Below are positions 22,531 through 31,682 of a stretch of DNA of 37,880 bases, piece by piece. Source of the DNA: RUG563 sp045589355 (GTDB lineage Bacteria; Bacillota; Clostridia; Christensenellales; Aristaeellaceae); NCBI GenBank assembly GCA_045589355.1, contig JAZNOW010000042.1, forward strand, positions 1 to 37,880, in the 5' to 3' direction. The notes below the pieces were generated by a model. It searched no databases. It was not told where the DNA came from and saw nothing but the letters and a program-made list of their open reading frames with translations. How positions within the stretch are numbered: position 1 is the first letter of the stretch; every line of letters starts with the position of its first letter. A program made the translations under genes and the position numbers.

Positions 22531-24210
22531 TCAGAACAGGCCGGTGATCTTGCCGTCGGCATCCACGTCGATGCGTTCAGCGGCAGGAGACTTGGGCAGG
22601 CCGGGCATGGTCATGATATCGCCCGTCAGCACCACGATGAAACCGGCGCCGGCAGAAATCTTCACATTGCGGATGGTCACGGTGAAACCGGTGGGCGCAC
22701 CCAGCTTAGCGGGATCATCGGAGAAGGAATACTGGGTCTTGGCAATGCAGATGGGGCACTTGTCAAAGCCAAGGGCCGTCAGGGTTTCGATCTGCTTCTT
22801 GGCAGCGGGCAGCACGTTGATGCCGTCACCACCATACACCTTCTTTACCACCGCTTCGATCTTTTCTTCGATGCTCATATCATCGGTGTAGGAGAAGGTG
22901 AAGTTGCCCTGTTCTTCTTCGCACAGGCGCACCACTTCCTTGGCCAGTTCTTCGCCGCCCTTACCGCCATCGGCCCAAACGGTGGACAGAACAGTGTTCA
23001 CGCCCAGTTCACGGCACTTCTTGATGATGAAGTCGATTTCGGCATCGGTATCCGTGGGGAAACGGTTCACGGCCACCACGCAGGGCAGCTGGTATACATT
23101 CTTGATGTTGCCCACATGGCGCAGCAGGTTGGGCACGCCCTTTTCCAGGGCTTCAATGTTTTCGGTGGCCAGGTCAGCCTTGGCCACGCCGCCGTGCATC
23201 TTGAGGGCACGCACCGTAGCCACTACCACAACGGCATCGGGCGTCAGGCCGGCCATGCGGCACTTGATGTCCAGGAACTTTTCAGCACCCAGGTCAGCGC
23301 CGAAGCCCGCTTCGGTCACGGTGTAGTCGCCCATCTTCAGGGCCATCTTGGTCGCCATGACGGAGTTGCAGCCGTGGGCAATGTTGGCGAAGGGGCCGCC
23401 ATGCACGAAAGCGGGAGTGCCTTCCAGCGTCTGCACCAGGTTGGGCTTGAGGGCATCCTTCAGCAGGGCGGTCATGGCGCCGGCAGCCTTCAGTTCGCCG
23501 CAGGTGACAGGCTTATCGTCGTAGGTATAGCCAACGATAATGCGGGACAGGCGTTCTTTCAGGTCCATAACAGAATTGGACAGGCACAGAACGGCCATAA
23601 TTTCGCTGGCCACGGTGATATCGAAGCCATCTTCACGGGGTACGCCGTTGATGCGGCCGCCCAGGCCGTTGACGATGTAGCGCAGCTGACGGTCGTTCAT
23701 ATCCACGCAGCGCTTCCAGGTGATCTTCTTCACGTCAATGTTCAGCGCATTGCCCTGCTGGATGTGGTTGTCCAGCATAGCGGCCAGCAGGTTGTTGGCC
23801 GCGCCGATGGCGTGGAAGTCGCCGGTGAAGTGCAGGTTGATATCTTCCATGGGCACGACCTGGGCATAGCCGCCGCCGGCAGCGCCGCCCTTGATGCCGA
23901 ACACCGGGCCAAGGGAGGGCTCACGCAGGGCAACGGTCACGTCCTTGCCAATGCGGCGAAGGCCGTCGGCCAGGCCGATGGTGGTGGTGGTTTTACCTTC
24001 GCCGGCAGAAGTGGGCGTGATGGCGGTCACCAGGATCAGCTTGCCGTCTTTCTTATCGGTTTCGTTCAGCAGCGAAAGGTCAATCTTGGCCTTGTAATTT
24101 CCATACTGTTCCACATACTTTTCGTCCACATGAGCACGTTCGGCGATGACGCGGATGTGTTCCATTTCACATTCCTGGGCAATCTGGATATCGGTCTTGT
24201 ATTCTTTCAT
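22531..24210 (-). CDS. fhs: Formate-tetrahydrofolate ligase
   Basis: The enzyme makes 10-formyltetrahydrofolate from formate, ATP and tetrahydrofolate. At 559 residues it has the family length. The P-loop TPTSAGEGKTTT (about 65-76), LREPSLGPVFGIKGGAAGGGYAQ in two parts (start ~95) and FTGDFHAIGAANNLLAA (~128-144) are all typical. It is the last gene of the purine operon, 24 bases after purL, behind AGGAG. In this setting it supplies the formyl donor for AICAR transformylase, together with GlyA. A role in acetogenesis is possible, but no other Wood-Ljungdahl gene is in the window. Confidence 0.97.
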   Translation of the reverse strand: MKEYKTDIQIAQECEMEHIRVIAERAHVDEKYVEQYGNYKAKIDLSLLNETDKKDGKLILVTAITPTSAGEGKTTTTIGLADGLRRIGKDVTVALREPSLGPVFGIKGGAAGGGYAQVVPMEDINLHFTGDFHAIGAANNLLAAMLDNHIQQGNALNIDVKKITWKRCVDMNDRQLRYIVNGLGGRINGVPREDGFDITVASEIMAVLCLSNSVMDLKERLSRIIVGYTYDDKPVTCGELKAAGAMTALLKDALKPNLVQTLEGTPAFVHGGPFANIAHGCNSVMATKMALKMGDYTVTEAGFGADLGAEKFLDIKCRMAGLTPDAVVVVATVRALKMHGGVAKADLATENIEALEKGVPNLLRHVGNIKNVYQLPCVVAVNRFPTDTDAEIDFIIKKCRELGVNTVLSTVWADGGKGGEELAKEVVRLCEEEQGNFTFSYTDDMSIEEKIEAVVKKVYGGDGINVLPAAKKQIETLTALGFDKCPICIAKTQYSFSDDPAKLGAPTGFTVTIRNVKISAGAGFIVVLTGDIMTMPGLPKSPAAERIDVDADGKITGLF

Positions 24211-24234
24211 TTGTCTTTACGCTCCTATTCCTAA

Positions 24235-27200
24235 TTACTTGAAATATTTCACAGCAGAGGCAAACAGTTTGATATCATATTCGCCGGGAACATTCTTGTA
24301 CAGGCCGGCACCAACGCGTTCGCTATGGCCCATCTTGCCCAGTACACGGCCATCGGGAGAAGTAATACCTTCGATGGCGCACAGAGAATTGTTGGGATTG
24401 AAGTGGATATCGTCGGTGGCATTACCGGCAAGATCCACATACTGGGTGGCAATCTGGCCGTTTTCCGCCAGTTTCTTTACCATCTCATCGCTGGCCAGGA
24501 AGCGGCCTTCGCCGTGAGAGATGGGCACGGTGTACACGTCGCCAACATTGGTCAATTGCAGCCAGGGGCTCTTGTTGGAAGCAATGCGGGTGTGCACAAT
24601 GCGGCTCTGGTGACGGCCGATGGTGTTGAAGGTCAGCGTGGGGCAAGAAGCATCGGTATCCACGATCTTGCCAAAGGGCACCAGGCCCAGCTTGATCAGC
24701 GCCTGGAAGCCGTTGCAGATACCCAGCATCAGGCCATCCCGGTTATCCAGCAGGTTTTCCACCTGTTCCTTGATGGCGGCGTTGCGGAAGAACGCGGTAA
24801 TGAACTTGGCGCTGCCGTCGGGTTCGTCGCCGCCGGAGAAGCCGCCGGGCAGGAACACGATCTGGCTCTTCTTCATTTCGGCAGCAAAGGTGTCAATGCT
24901 GCGGGAAATGCCATCGCTGGTCAGATTGTTGAGCACCACGATCTTGGCTTCACAGCCGGCATCCATGGCTGCCTTGGCGCTGTCGTATTCGCAGTTGGTA
25001 CCGGGGAACACGGGGATCAGCACCCGGGGCTTGGCCACCTTGATGGCGGGCTTGGCCCATTCTTTCGCTGTGTAGGCAAAGTTTTCGATCTTCTTGCCTT
25101 CGGTGGGAATGTTGCAGCTGTACACGCTTTCCAGCTTGTCTTCATACGCCTCCTGCAGCTTGCACAGGCACAGCTTTTCGCCGGCGTATTCGATAGCAGC
25201 TTCTTCCGTGATCTCACCGATCACCTTTTCGCCTTCCGCATCGGCCATTTCCAGCAGGAAGGAAGCGTAATTGTAGCCGAAAATGTCGTTCATGGTCAGG
25301 CCGTCTTCATATTTGAAGCCCAGGCCGTTACCGATGGCCATCTTCAGCACCGCTTCGGCAATGCCGCCCATGCCGGGGGTATAACAGGCCACAGCTTTGC
25401 CGGAATTGAGCAGGCCGTATACCTTGTCAAACACCTGCATCAGGCTTGCCGTCACCGGCAGGCCGTTTTCGTCCATTTCGGGACGGATCATCACCAGCTT
25501 GTTGCCGGCTTTCTTAAATTCGGGAGAAACAATATCCTGGGTCTTGGCACAGGTGACTGCAAAGGAAACCAGGGTGGGCGGTACGTCCAGATCTTCGAAG
25601 GAACCGCTCATGGAGTCCTTGCCGCCGATGGAGCCGATGCCCAGTTCTTTCTGAGCCATGAAAGCACCCAGCAGTGCGCTCAGGGGTTTGCCCCACCGCT
25701 TGCCGTCCTTACCGGGCCGTTCGAAGTATTCCTGGAAGGTCAGGTATACATCTTCAAACTTGGCGCCGGTGGCGATCAGCTTGCAGACGGATTCCACAAC
25801 CGCAAGGTATGCGCCGTGATAGGGGCTCTTTTCGGCAATGAAGGGGTTATAGCCAAAGCTCATCAGGCTGCAGTCATCGGTATGGCCCTGTTCCACAGAA
25901 ATCTTCTGCACCATGGCCTGGATGGGGGTCTGCTGGTTCTTGCCGCCAAAGGGCATCAGCACAGTGCCGGCGCCGATCGTGGCATCAAAGCGTTCGGAAA
26001 GGCCGCGCTTGGAGCACAGGTTCAGATCCTGGGCCATTTCCATGTAGTTATCGGCAAAGGTGCCTTCCACCTGCCTGGTATAATCCTTGCAGTTTTCGGG
26101 GGTGATGTCAATGTGCTTGGAAGCACCGTTGGAGTTGAGGAATTCGCGGCTCAAATCCACGATCATCTTGCCGTTCCAGTGCATCTGCAGCCGGGGATTT
26201 TCCTGCACCACAGCCACCTGGCATGCCTGCAGGTTTTCCGTTCCGGCAATGGCCAGGAAACGTTCCTTATCTTCGGGAGCGATCACCACAGCCATGCGTT
26301 CCTGGCTTTCGGAGATGGCCAGTTCCGTGCCGTCCAGGCCGTCGTACTTCTTGGGTACAGCGTTCAGGTCGATCTGCAGGCCGTCCGCCAGTTCGCCGAT
26401 GGCAACGGATACGCCGCCGGCGCCGAAGTCATTGCAACGCTTGATCATCCGGCTGGCTTCCGCATTGCGGAAAAGACGCTGCAGCTTGCGTTCTTCGGGT
26501 GCATTCCCCTTCTGCACTTCGGCGCCGCAGGTTTCCAGGGACGTGAGGGTGTGAGACTTGGAGGAGCCGGTGGCGCCGCCGCGGCCGTCACGGCCGGAGC
26601 TGCCGCCCAGCAGAATCACGATATCACCGGGAGCGGGCCGCTCACGGCGCACGTTCTTTTCGGGAGCGGCAGCGATCACCGCGCCGATTTCCATGCGCTT
26701 GGCCGCATAACCGGGATGGTAGATTTCATCCACAATGCCGGTGGCAAGGCCGATCTGGTTGCCGTAGGAAGAATAACCTGCGGCAGCCGTGGTAACGATC
26801 TTGCGCTGGGGAAGTTTGCCCTTCATGGTTTCATTGACGGGCTTGAGCGGATCGGCAGCACCGGTAACACGCATAGCGCCGTACACATAGCTGCGGCCGG
26901 AAAGCGGGTCGCGGATGGCGCCGCCGATGCAGGTAGCAGCGCCACCGAAGGGTTCGATTTCGGTGGGATGGTTATGGGTTTCGTTCTTGAAAAGAAGCAG
27001 CCAGGGTTCCTTTACCCCATCCTTTTCAATTTCAATCTTCACCGTGCAGGCGTTGATTTCTTCACTTTCATCCAGCTTTTCCAGCTTGCCGTACTTTTTG
27101 AGGTACTTCACTGCCACCGTGGCAAGGTCCATCAGGCAGATGGGCTTGGTGCGGTTCAGGTCCTTACGGACGGCCAGGTATTCATCATAGGCCTTCTGAA

Positions 27201-27921
27201 GCAGAGCATCTTCGAACTTGACGCTGTCGATTTCGGTGAGGAAAGTGGTATGCCGGCAGTGATCGCTCCAGTAGGTATCGATCATGCGGATTTCGGTGAT
27301 GGTGGGGTCGCGGTCTTCCGTCTTGAAATAATCCTGGCAGAAAGCGATGTCATCGGCGTCCATGGCCAGGCCATAGTTCTTAACGAACGCTTCCAGGCCG
27401 GCACGGTCCAGCTTGGTGAAACCGTTCAGGGTTTCCACCGTTTCAGGGATCTCGTACTGGATCTTCAGCGTCTTGGGCATATCAAGAGCCGCTTCGCGCG
27501 CTTCCACAGGGTTGATGACGTACTTTTTGATTTCGGCAAGTTCTTCATCGCTCACATTGCCGTAAATCACATACACCTTTGCCGTGCGGATCACAGGCCG
27601 GTTGCCCTGGCTGATCAGCTGAATGCACTGGGCGGCGGAATCGGCCCGCTGGTCAAACTGACCGGGCAGGTATTCCACGGCAAACACAATACCGTTTTCA
27701 GCATTCAGTTCGGCGGAAATATCGTCCAGCTGCGGTTCGGAGAAAACCGTGCTGCAGGCATAATCGAACAATTCTTTTTCAATGTCTTCGGCATCGTAGC
27801 GGTTGATGATGCGCACATTCTCCACGCTTTTGATATTCAGCAGGCCGCTGATATCGGAAAGCAGGGCGTTGGCTTCCAGAGCCAGTTCCTTTTTCTTTTC
27901 CACATAAATGCGGTAAACCAT
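24235..27921 (-). CDS. purL: Phosphoribosylformylglycinamidine synthase, one-piece PurL
   Basis: The 1228-residue protein contains all parts of FGAM synthase in one chain: an N-terminal PurS-like region, two ATP-binding PurM-like halves (MIDTYWSDHCRHTTF near 225; NETHNHPTEIEPFGGAAT near 315) and a C-terminal glutaminase (PVFPGTNCEYDSA, VFLPGGFSGGDEPDG, then the Cys nucleophile in LMLGICNGFQALI and the catalytic His/Glu in ISHGEGRF). It converts FGAR to FGAM with glutamine and ATP. The start ATG follows GGAGGAG, which lies inside the end of purD; only two bases separate the coding regions, so they are translationally coupled. Confidence 0.97.
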   Translation of the reverse strand: MVYRIYVEKKKELALEANALLSDISGLLNIKSVENVRIINRYDAEDIEKELFDYACSTVFSEPQLDDISAELNAENGIVFAVEYLPGQFDQRADSAAQCIQLISQGNRPVIRTAKVYVIYGNVSDEELAEIKKYVINPVEAREAALDMPKTLKIQYEIPETVETLNGFTKLDRAGLEAFVKNYGLAMDADDIAFCQDYFKTEDRDPTITEIRMIDTYWSDHCRHTTFLTEIDSVKFEDALLQKAYDEYLAVRKDLNRTKPICLMDLATVAVKYLKKYGKLEKLDESEEINACTVKIEIEKDGVKEPWLLLFKNETHNHPTEIEPFGGAATCIGGAIRDPLSGRSYVYGAMRVTGAADPLKPVNETMKGKLPQRKIVTTAAAGYSSYGNQIGLATGIVDEIYHPGYAAKRMEIGAVIAAAPEKNVRRERPAPGDIVILLGGSSGRDGRGGATGSSKSHTLTSLETCGAEVQKGNAPEERKLQRLFRNAEASRMIKRCNDFGAGGVSVAIGELADGLQIDLNAVPKKYDGLDGTELAISESQERMAVVIAPEDKERFLAIAGTENLQACQVAVVQENPRLQMHWNGKMIVDLSREFLNSNGASKHIDITPENCKDYTRQVEGTFADNYMEMAQDLNLCSKRGLSERFDATIGAGTVLMPFGGKNQQTPIQAMVQKISVEQGHTDDCSLMSFGYNPFIAEKSPYHGAYLAVVESVCKLIATGAKFEDVYLTFQEYFERPGKDGKRWGKPLSALLGAFMAQKELGIGSIGGKDSMSGSFEDLDVPPTLVSFAVTCAKTQDIVSPEFKKAGNKLVMIRPEMDENGLPVTASLMQVFDKVYGLLNSGKAVACYTPGMGGIAEAVLKMAIGNGLGFKYEDGLTMNDIFGYNYASFLLEMADAEGEKVIGEITEEAAIEYAGEKLCLCKLQEAYEDKLESVYSCNIPTEGKKIENFAYTAKEWAKPAIKVAKPRVLIPVFPGTNCEYDSAKAAMDAGCEAKIVVLNNLTSDGISRSIDTFAAEMKKSQIVFLPGGFSGGDEPDGSAKFITAFFRNAAIKEQVENLLDNRDGLMLGICNGFQALIKLGLVPFGKIVDTDASCPTLTFNTIGRHQSRIVHTRIASNKSPWLQLTNVGDVYTVPISHGEGRFLASDEMVKKLAENGQIATQYVDLAGNATDDIHFNPNNSLCAIEGITSPDGRVLGKMGHSERVGAGLYKNVPGEYDIKLFASAVKYFK

Positions 27922-27923
27922 AC

Positions 27924-29195
27924 TTATTTCACTCCTCCTGCCTGCAGGGCACGCTTGCCGATGTCCTTGCGGTAATAAGCGTTTTGGAAATGTACTTTTT
28001 CCGTCATTTTGTAGGCGGTATCAATGGCGTCTTTGAGGGTATCGCCCTTCCCTACCACGCCCAGCACGCGGCCACCGGCATTCACCAGCTTCCCATCTTT
28101 CAAAGCGGCGCCGGCCACATATACATGGGGCTTCACTTCGTCTTCGATGGTGATCTCGTAGCCTTTTTCGTACTTCAGCGGATAACCGTCAGAAGCCACG
28201 ATCACGCAGCAGGCGTTTTTGTTTTCAAATTCCACGTCCACCTGATCCAGCGTGCCGGCTTTGGTCGCCTTCATGATGGTAAGCAAATCGCTTTTGAGAA
28301 GGGGCAGCACAACCTGGGTTTCAGGATCGCCGAAACGGCAGTTGTACTCGATCACCTTGGGGCCGTCCTTGGTGATCATCAGACCAAAGAACAAGCATCC
28401 CTGGAACAGGCGGCCTTCCTTTTCCATGGCACGGATGGTGGGCAGGAAAATCTTTTCCATGCACTCCTTCGCCACGTCTTCCGTGTAATAGGGGTTGGGG
28501 GCCACGGTACCCATACCGCCGGTGTTCAGGCCTTCGTCGTTGTCGTGGGCGCGCTTGTGGTCCATGGAAGACACCATGGGCTTGATGGTTTTCCCATCGG
28601 TGAACGCCAGCACGGAAACTTCGGGGCCTTCCATGAATTCTTCCACCACAATGCGGCTGCCGCTTTCACCAAACTGCATATCCAGCATCATGGATTTGAC
28701 GGTTTCCTTCGCTTCTTCCAGGCTGTTCACAATCACAGCGCCCTTGCCCAGGGCCAGGCCATCGGCCTTGATCACCGTAGGATAGCTGCTCTTTTCAAGG
28801 TATTCCATGGCTACGCCGGCATCGGTAAATACTTCATAAGCAGCCGTGGGAATGCCGTACTTTTTCATCAGGTTCTTGGAAAAGATCTTGCTGCCTTCAA
28901 TGATGGCCGCATTGGCGCGGGGGCCGAAGCACTCAAAGCCTTCTGCTTCCAGCGCATCCACGCACCCCTTTACCAGCGGATCGTCGGGGGCAACCACCAC
29001 ATAGTCCACATTCTTTTCCTTGGCGAAACGAACGATGCTTTCCACATCATCGGCAGCAATGGGATAGCACTGGGCCACATCCGCCATGCCGCCGTTTCCG
29101 GGCAGAGCGTATACCGTTTCCACTTCCTTGTTTTCACGCAGCTTGCAGATGATGGCATGCTCTCTGCCGCCGCCGCCCACAACCAGAATGTTCAT
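27924..29195 (-). CDS. purD: Phosphoribosylamine-glycine ligase
   Basis: PurD joins glycine to phosphoribosylamine with ATP, the second step of purine synthesis. The 423-residue chain begins NILVVGGGGREHAI, the N-domain signature. It has the ATP-grasp middle (VIKADGLALGKGAVIV, near 140) and the conserved IEYNCRFGDPETQVVLPLL near 285. The ATG follows AAAGGAGAGTC. It lies 23 bases after glyA, whose product makes glycine, the PurD substrate, and overlaps purL closely at its 3' end. Confidence 0.97.
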   Translation of the reverse strand: MNILVVGGGGREHAIICKLRENKEVETVYALPGNGGMADVAQCYPIAADDVESIVRFAKEKNVDYVVVAPDDPLVKGCVDALEAEGFECFGPRANAAIIEGSKIFSKNLMKKYGIPTAAYEVFTDAGVAMEYLEKSSYPTVIKADGLALGKGAVIVNSLEEAKETVKSMMLDMQFGESGSRIVVEEFMEGPEVSVLAFTDGKTIKPMVSSMDHKRAHDNDEGLNTGGMGTVAPNPYYTEDVAKECMEKIFLPTIRAMEKEGRLFQGCLFFGLMITKDGPKVIEYNCRFGDPETQVVLPLLKSDLLTIMKATKAGTLDQVDVEFENKNACCVIVASDGYPLKYEKGYEITIEDEVKPHVYVAGAALKDGKLVNAGGRVLGVVGKGDTLKDAIDTAYKMTEKVHFQNAYYRKDIGKRALQAGGVK

Positions 29196-29218
29196 TCTGA
29201 CTCTCCTTTTATCATCCG

Positions 29219-30457
29219 TTACTGATAGATGGGATACTTTTCACACAGTTCCTGCACTTCGCGGGTAATGCGTTCCTTGCTGTTTTCAAAGTCCACGATG
29301 GCGTCCTTGATCCAGCCGGCAATCTTCACCATTTCTTCTTCCTTGAAGCCGCGGCTGGTCACAGCGGGCGTACCGATACGCAGGCCGCTGGTAACGAAGG
29401 GGCTCTGGGGATCGTTGGGAATGGTGTTTTTGTTGGCAGTGATGTGCACTTCGTCCAGGCGAAGTTCCAGTTCCTTGCCGGTGATGCCGAAATTGGTCAG
29501 GTTCAGCAGCATCAGGTGGTTATCGGTACCGTCGGAAACGATCTTCACGCCCAGCTTCTTCAGTTCGTCGCAAAGCACCTTGGCGTTCTTGACGATCTGC
29601 TGCTGATAAGCCTTGTATTCATCGGTCATGGCTTCACCAAGGGCCACAGCCTTGGCAGCAATGATGTGCATCAGCGGGCCACCCTGAGTGCCGGGGAAAA
29701 CAGCCTTATCGATCTGCTTGCCGTACTTTTCCTTGCACAGGATCATACCGCCGCGGGGACCGCGAAGCGTCTTGTGGGTGGTGGTGGTCACCACGTCTGC
29801 ATAAGGCACGGGAGAAGGATGCACCCCGGCAGCCACAAGGCCGGCGATATGGGCCATGTCCACCATCAGGTAGGCGCCCACTTCGTCAGCGATCGCACGG
29901 CACCTGGCAAAATCGATGGTACGGGAATAGGCACTGGCGCCGACAACGATCAGCTTGGGCTTGCATTCCAGGGCCAGCCGGCGCATTTCGTCATAATCGA
30001 TCATCTCGGTTTCTTCATTCACGCCATAAGGCACGATGTTGAAATACTTACCGGAAATGTTCACGGGGGAACCATGGCTCAAATGGCCGCCCTGCTGCAG
30101 GTTCATGCCCATCACGGTATCACCGGGATTAAGCAGAGCAAAGAATACTGCCAGGTTGGCATTGGCGCCGCTGTGGGGCTGCAGGTTTGCATATTCCGCG
30201 CCAAAGAGCTGCTTGGCCCGTTCACGGCCGATTTCTTCCACGATATCCACACACTGGCAGCCGCCGTAATAACGCTTTCCGGGATAACCTTCGGCGTATT
30301 TGTTGGTCAGCACGCCGCCGGCTGCGAGCAGAACTGCCTTGGAAACGATGTTTTCGGAAGCAATCAGCTCAATGTTGTGCTGCTGGCGTTCCAGTTCCTT
30401 CTGGCATGCATCCGCAACCTGAGCATCATAATTTTTTAATTCATCAAAGAAGTTCAT
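29219..30457 (-). CDS. glyA: Serine hydroxymethyltransferase
   Basis: GlyA converts serine and tetrahydrofolate to glycine and 5,10-methylene-tetrahydrofolate with pyridoxal phosphate. The 412-residue length and the motifs NIELIASENIVSKAVL, VVTTTTHKTLRGPRGGMI (PLP-binding Lys in THKTLRG) and AYLMVDMAHIAGLVAAG are standard. The ATG follows GGAGG by ten bases. Its place between the AICAR transformylase and purD genes makes sense: it gives glycine to PurD and one-carbon units to the formylation step. Confidence 0.97.
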   Translation of the reverse strand: MNFFDELKNYDAQVADACQKELERQQHNIELIASENIVSKAVLLAAGGVLTNKYAEGYPGKRYYGGCQCVDIVEEIGRERAKQLFGAEYANLQPHSGANANLAVFFALLNPGDTVMGMNLQQGGHLSHGSPVNISGKYFNIVPYGVNEETEMIDYDEMRRLALECKPKLIVVGASAYSRTIDFARCRAIADEVGAYLMVDMAHIAGLVAAGVHPSPVPYADVVTTTTHKTLRGPRGGMILCKEKYGKQIDKAVFPGTQGGPLMHIIAAKAVALGEAMTDEYKAYQQQIVKNAKVLCDELKKLGVKIVSDGTDNHLMLLNLTNFGITGKELELRLDEVHITANKNTIPNDPQSPFVTSGLRIGTPAVTSRGFKEEEMVKIAGWIKDAIVDFENSKERITREVQELCEKYPIYQ

Positions 30458-30477
30458 TGAACCATATCCTCCAAAGA

Positions 30478-31662
30478 TTAATGATGGAACAGACGCATAC
30501 CGGTGAAGGCCATCACCATGTTATGCTTATCAGCCGCTTCGATCACGATGCCGTCACGGATGGATCCGCCGGGTTCGGCGATGTAGTCCACGCCGGAGCG
30601 CCATGCACGTTCAATGTTGTCATCGAAGGGGAAGAAAGCATCGCTGCCCAGGGCTACGCCGCGGATGGTGGCGATATAGGCTTTCATTTCTTCAGTGGTA
30701 AAGGGTTCGGGGCGAACGGTGAAATACTTCTGCCAGATGCCTTCGGCGCACACGTCTTCTTCGTTCTTGTTGATATAACCGTCGATCACGTTATCGCGTT
30801 CGGGGCGGCCCAGAGTGGGCAGGAAGGGCAGGTTCAGCACTTTGTCATGCTGACGCAGCAGCCAGGTGTCGGCCTTGGTGCCGGCAAGACGGGTGCAGTG
30901 GATGCGGCTCTGCTGGCCGGCGCCCACGCCGATGGCCTGGCCGTCCACAGCATAGCACACGGAGTTGGACTGGGTGTACTTGAGGGTGATCAGGGCCACG
31001 ATCAGGTCGCGCACGGCAGTTTCGGGCATGTCCTTATTGGCGGTGACGATGTTCTGCAGCAGTTCCTTGTTGATTTCGAAATTGTTGCGGCCCTGTTCGA
31101 AGGTGATGCCGTACACCTGCTTATGTTCCACTTCGGTGGGTACATAGTTGGGGTCGATCTTGACGATGTTGTAGTTGCCCTTGCGCTTGGTCTTGAGGAT
31201 TTCCAGAGCTTCGGGTTCGTAGCCGGGAGCGATCACGCCGTCGGATACTTCGCGCTGGATCATCTTGGCGGTGGTCACGTCGCAAACGTCGGACAGGGCC
31301 ACCCAGTCGCCGAAGGAGCACATACGGTCCGTACCGCGGGCACGGGCATAAGCGCAGGCCAGAGGAGAATCGTCCAGGCCTTCCACATCATCCACGAAGC
31401 AGGCTTTCTTCAGCTTGTCGGACAGCTTGATGCCAACGGCGGCGGAGGTGGGGCTAACATGCTTAAAGGAGGTAACGGCGGGCAGGCCCAGGGCTTCTTT
31501 CAGTTCCTTCACCAGCTGCCAGCTGTTGAAAGCATCCAGGAAGTTGATGAAGCCGGGACGGCCGGAAAGGATTTCGATGGGCAGGTCGCTGCCGTCGTGC
31601 ATGAAGATCTTGGCGGGTTTCTGGTTGGGGTTGCAGCCGTACTTCAGTTCAAATTCTTTCAT
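30478..31662 (-). CDS. Stand-alone AICAR transformylase (PurH C-terminal activity)
   Basis: The 394-residue protein corresponds to the transformylase half of PurH and has no MGS-like IMP cyclohydrolase domain ahead of it. It transfers the formyl group of 10-formyl-THF to AICAR. The conserved Lys-His pair is in TSFKHVSPTSAAV (about 65-77). The C-terminal parts GSDAFFPFDDNIERA and YIAEPGGSIRDG are as in PurH. AAAAGGAG precedes the start. The missing cyclohydrolase is made up by the PurO-type protein two genes upstream. Such a split is known in several Clostridia and in archaea. Confidence 0.93.
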   Translation of the reverse strand: MKEFELKYGCNPNQKPAKIFMHDGSDLPIEILSGRPGFINFLDAFNSWQLVKELKEALGLPAVTSFKHVSPTSAAVGIKLSDKLKKACFVDDVEGLDDSPLACAYARARGTDRMCSFGDWVALSDVCDVTTAKMIQREVSDGVIAPGYEPEALEILKTKRKGNYNIVKIDPNYVPTEVEHKQVYGITFEQGRNNFEINKELLQNIVTANKDMPETAVRDLIVALITLKYTQSNSVCYAVDGQAIGVGAGQQSRIHCTRLAGTKADTWLLRQHDKVLNLPFLPTLGRPERDNVIDGYINKNEEDVCAEGIWQKYFTVRPEPFTTEEMKAYIATIRGVALGSDAFFPFDDNIERAWRSGVDYIAEPGGSIRDGIVIEAADKHNMVMAFTGMRLFHH

Positions 31663-31682
31663 GGTTCTCTTCTCCTTTTATT

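Noticed and set aside
24325..27975. 1,200-codon open frame antisense to purL
   Set aside because: PurL is certain on the other strand along its whole length; the antisense frame is a by-product of its strong GAA/GGC codon bias and has no recognisable domain.
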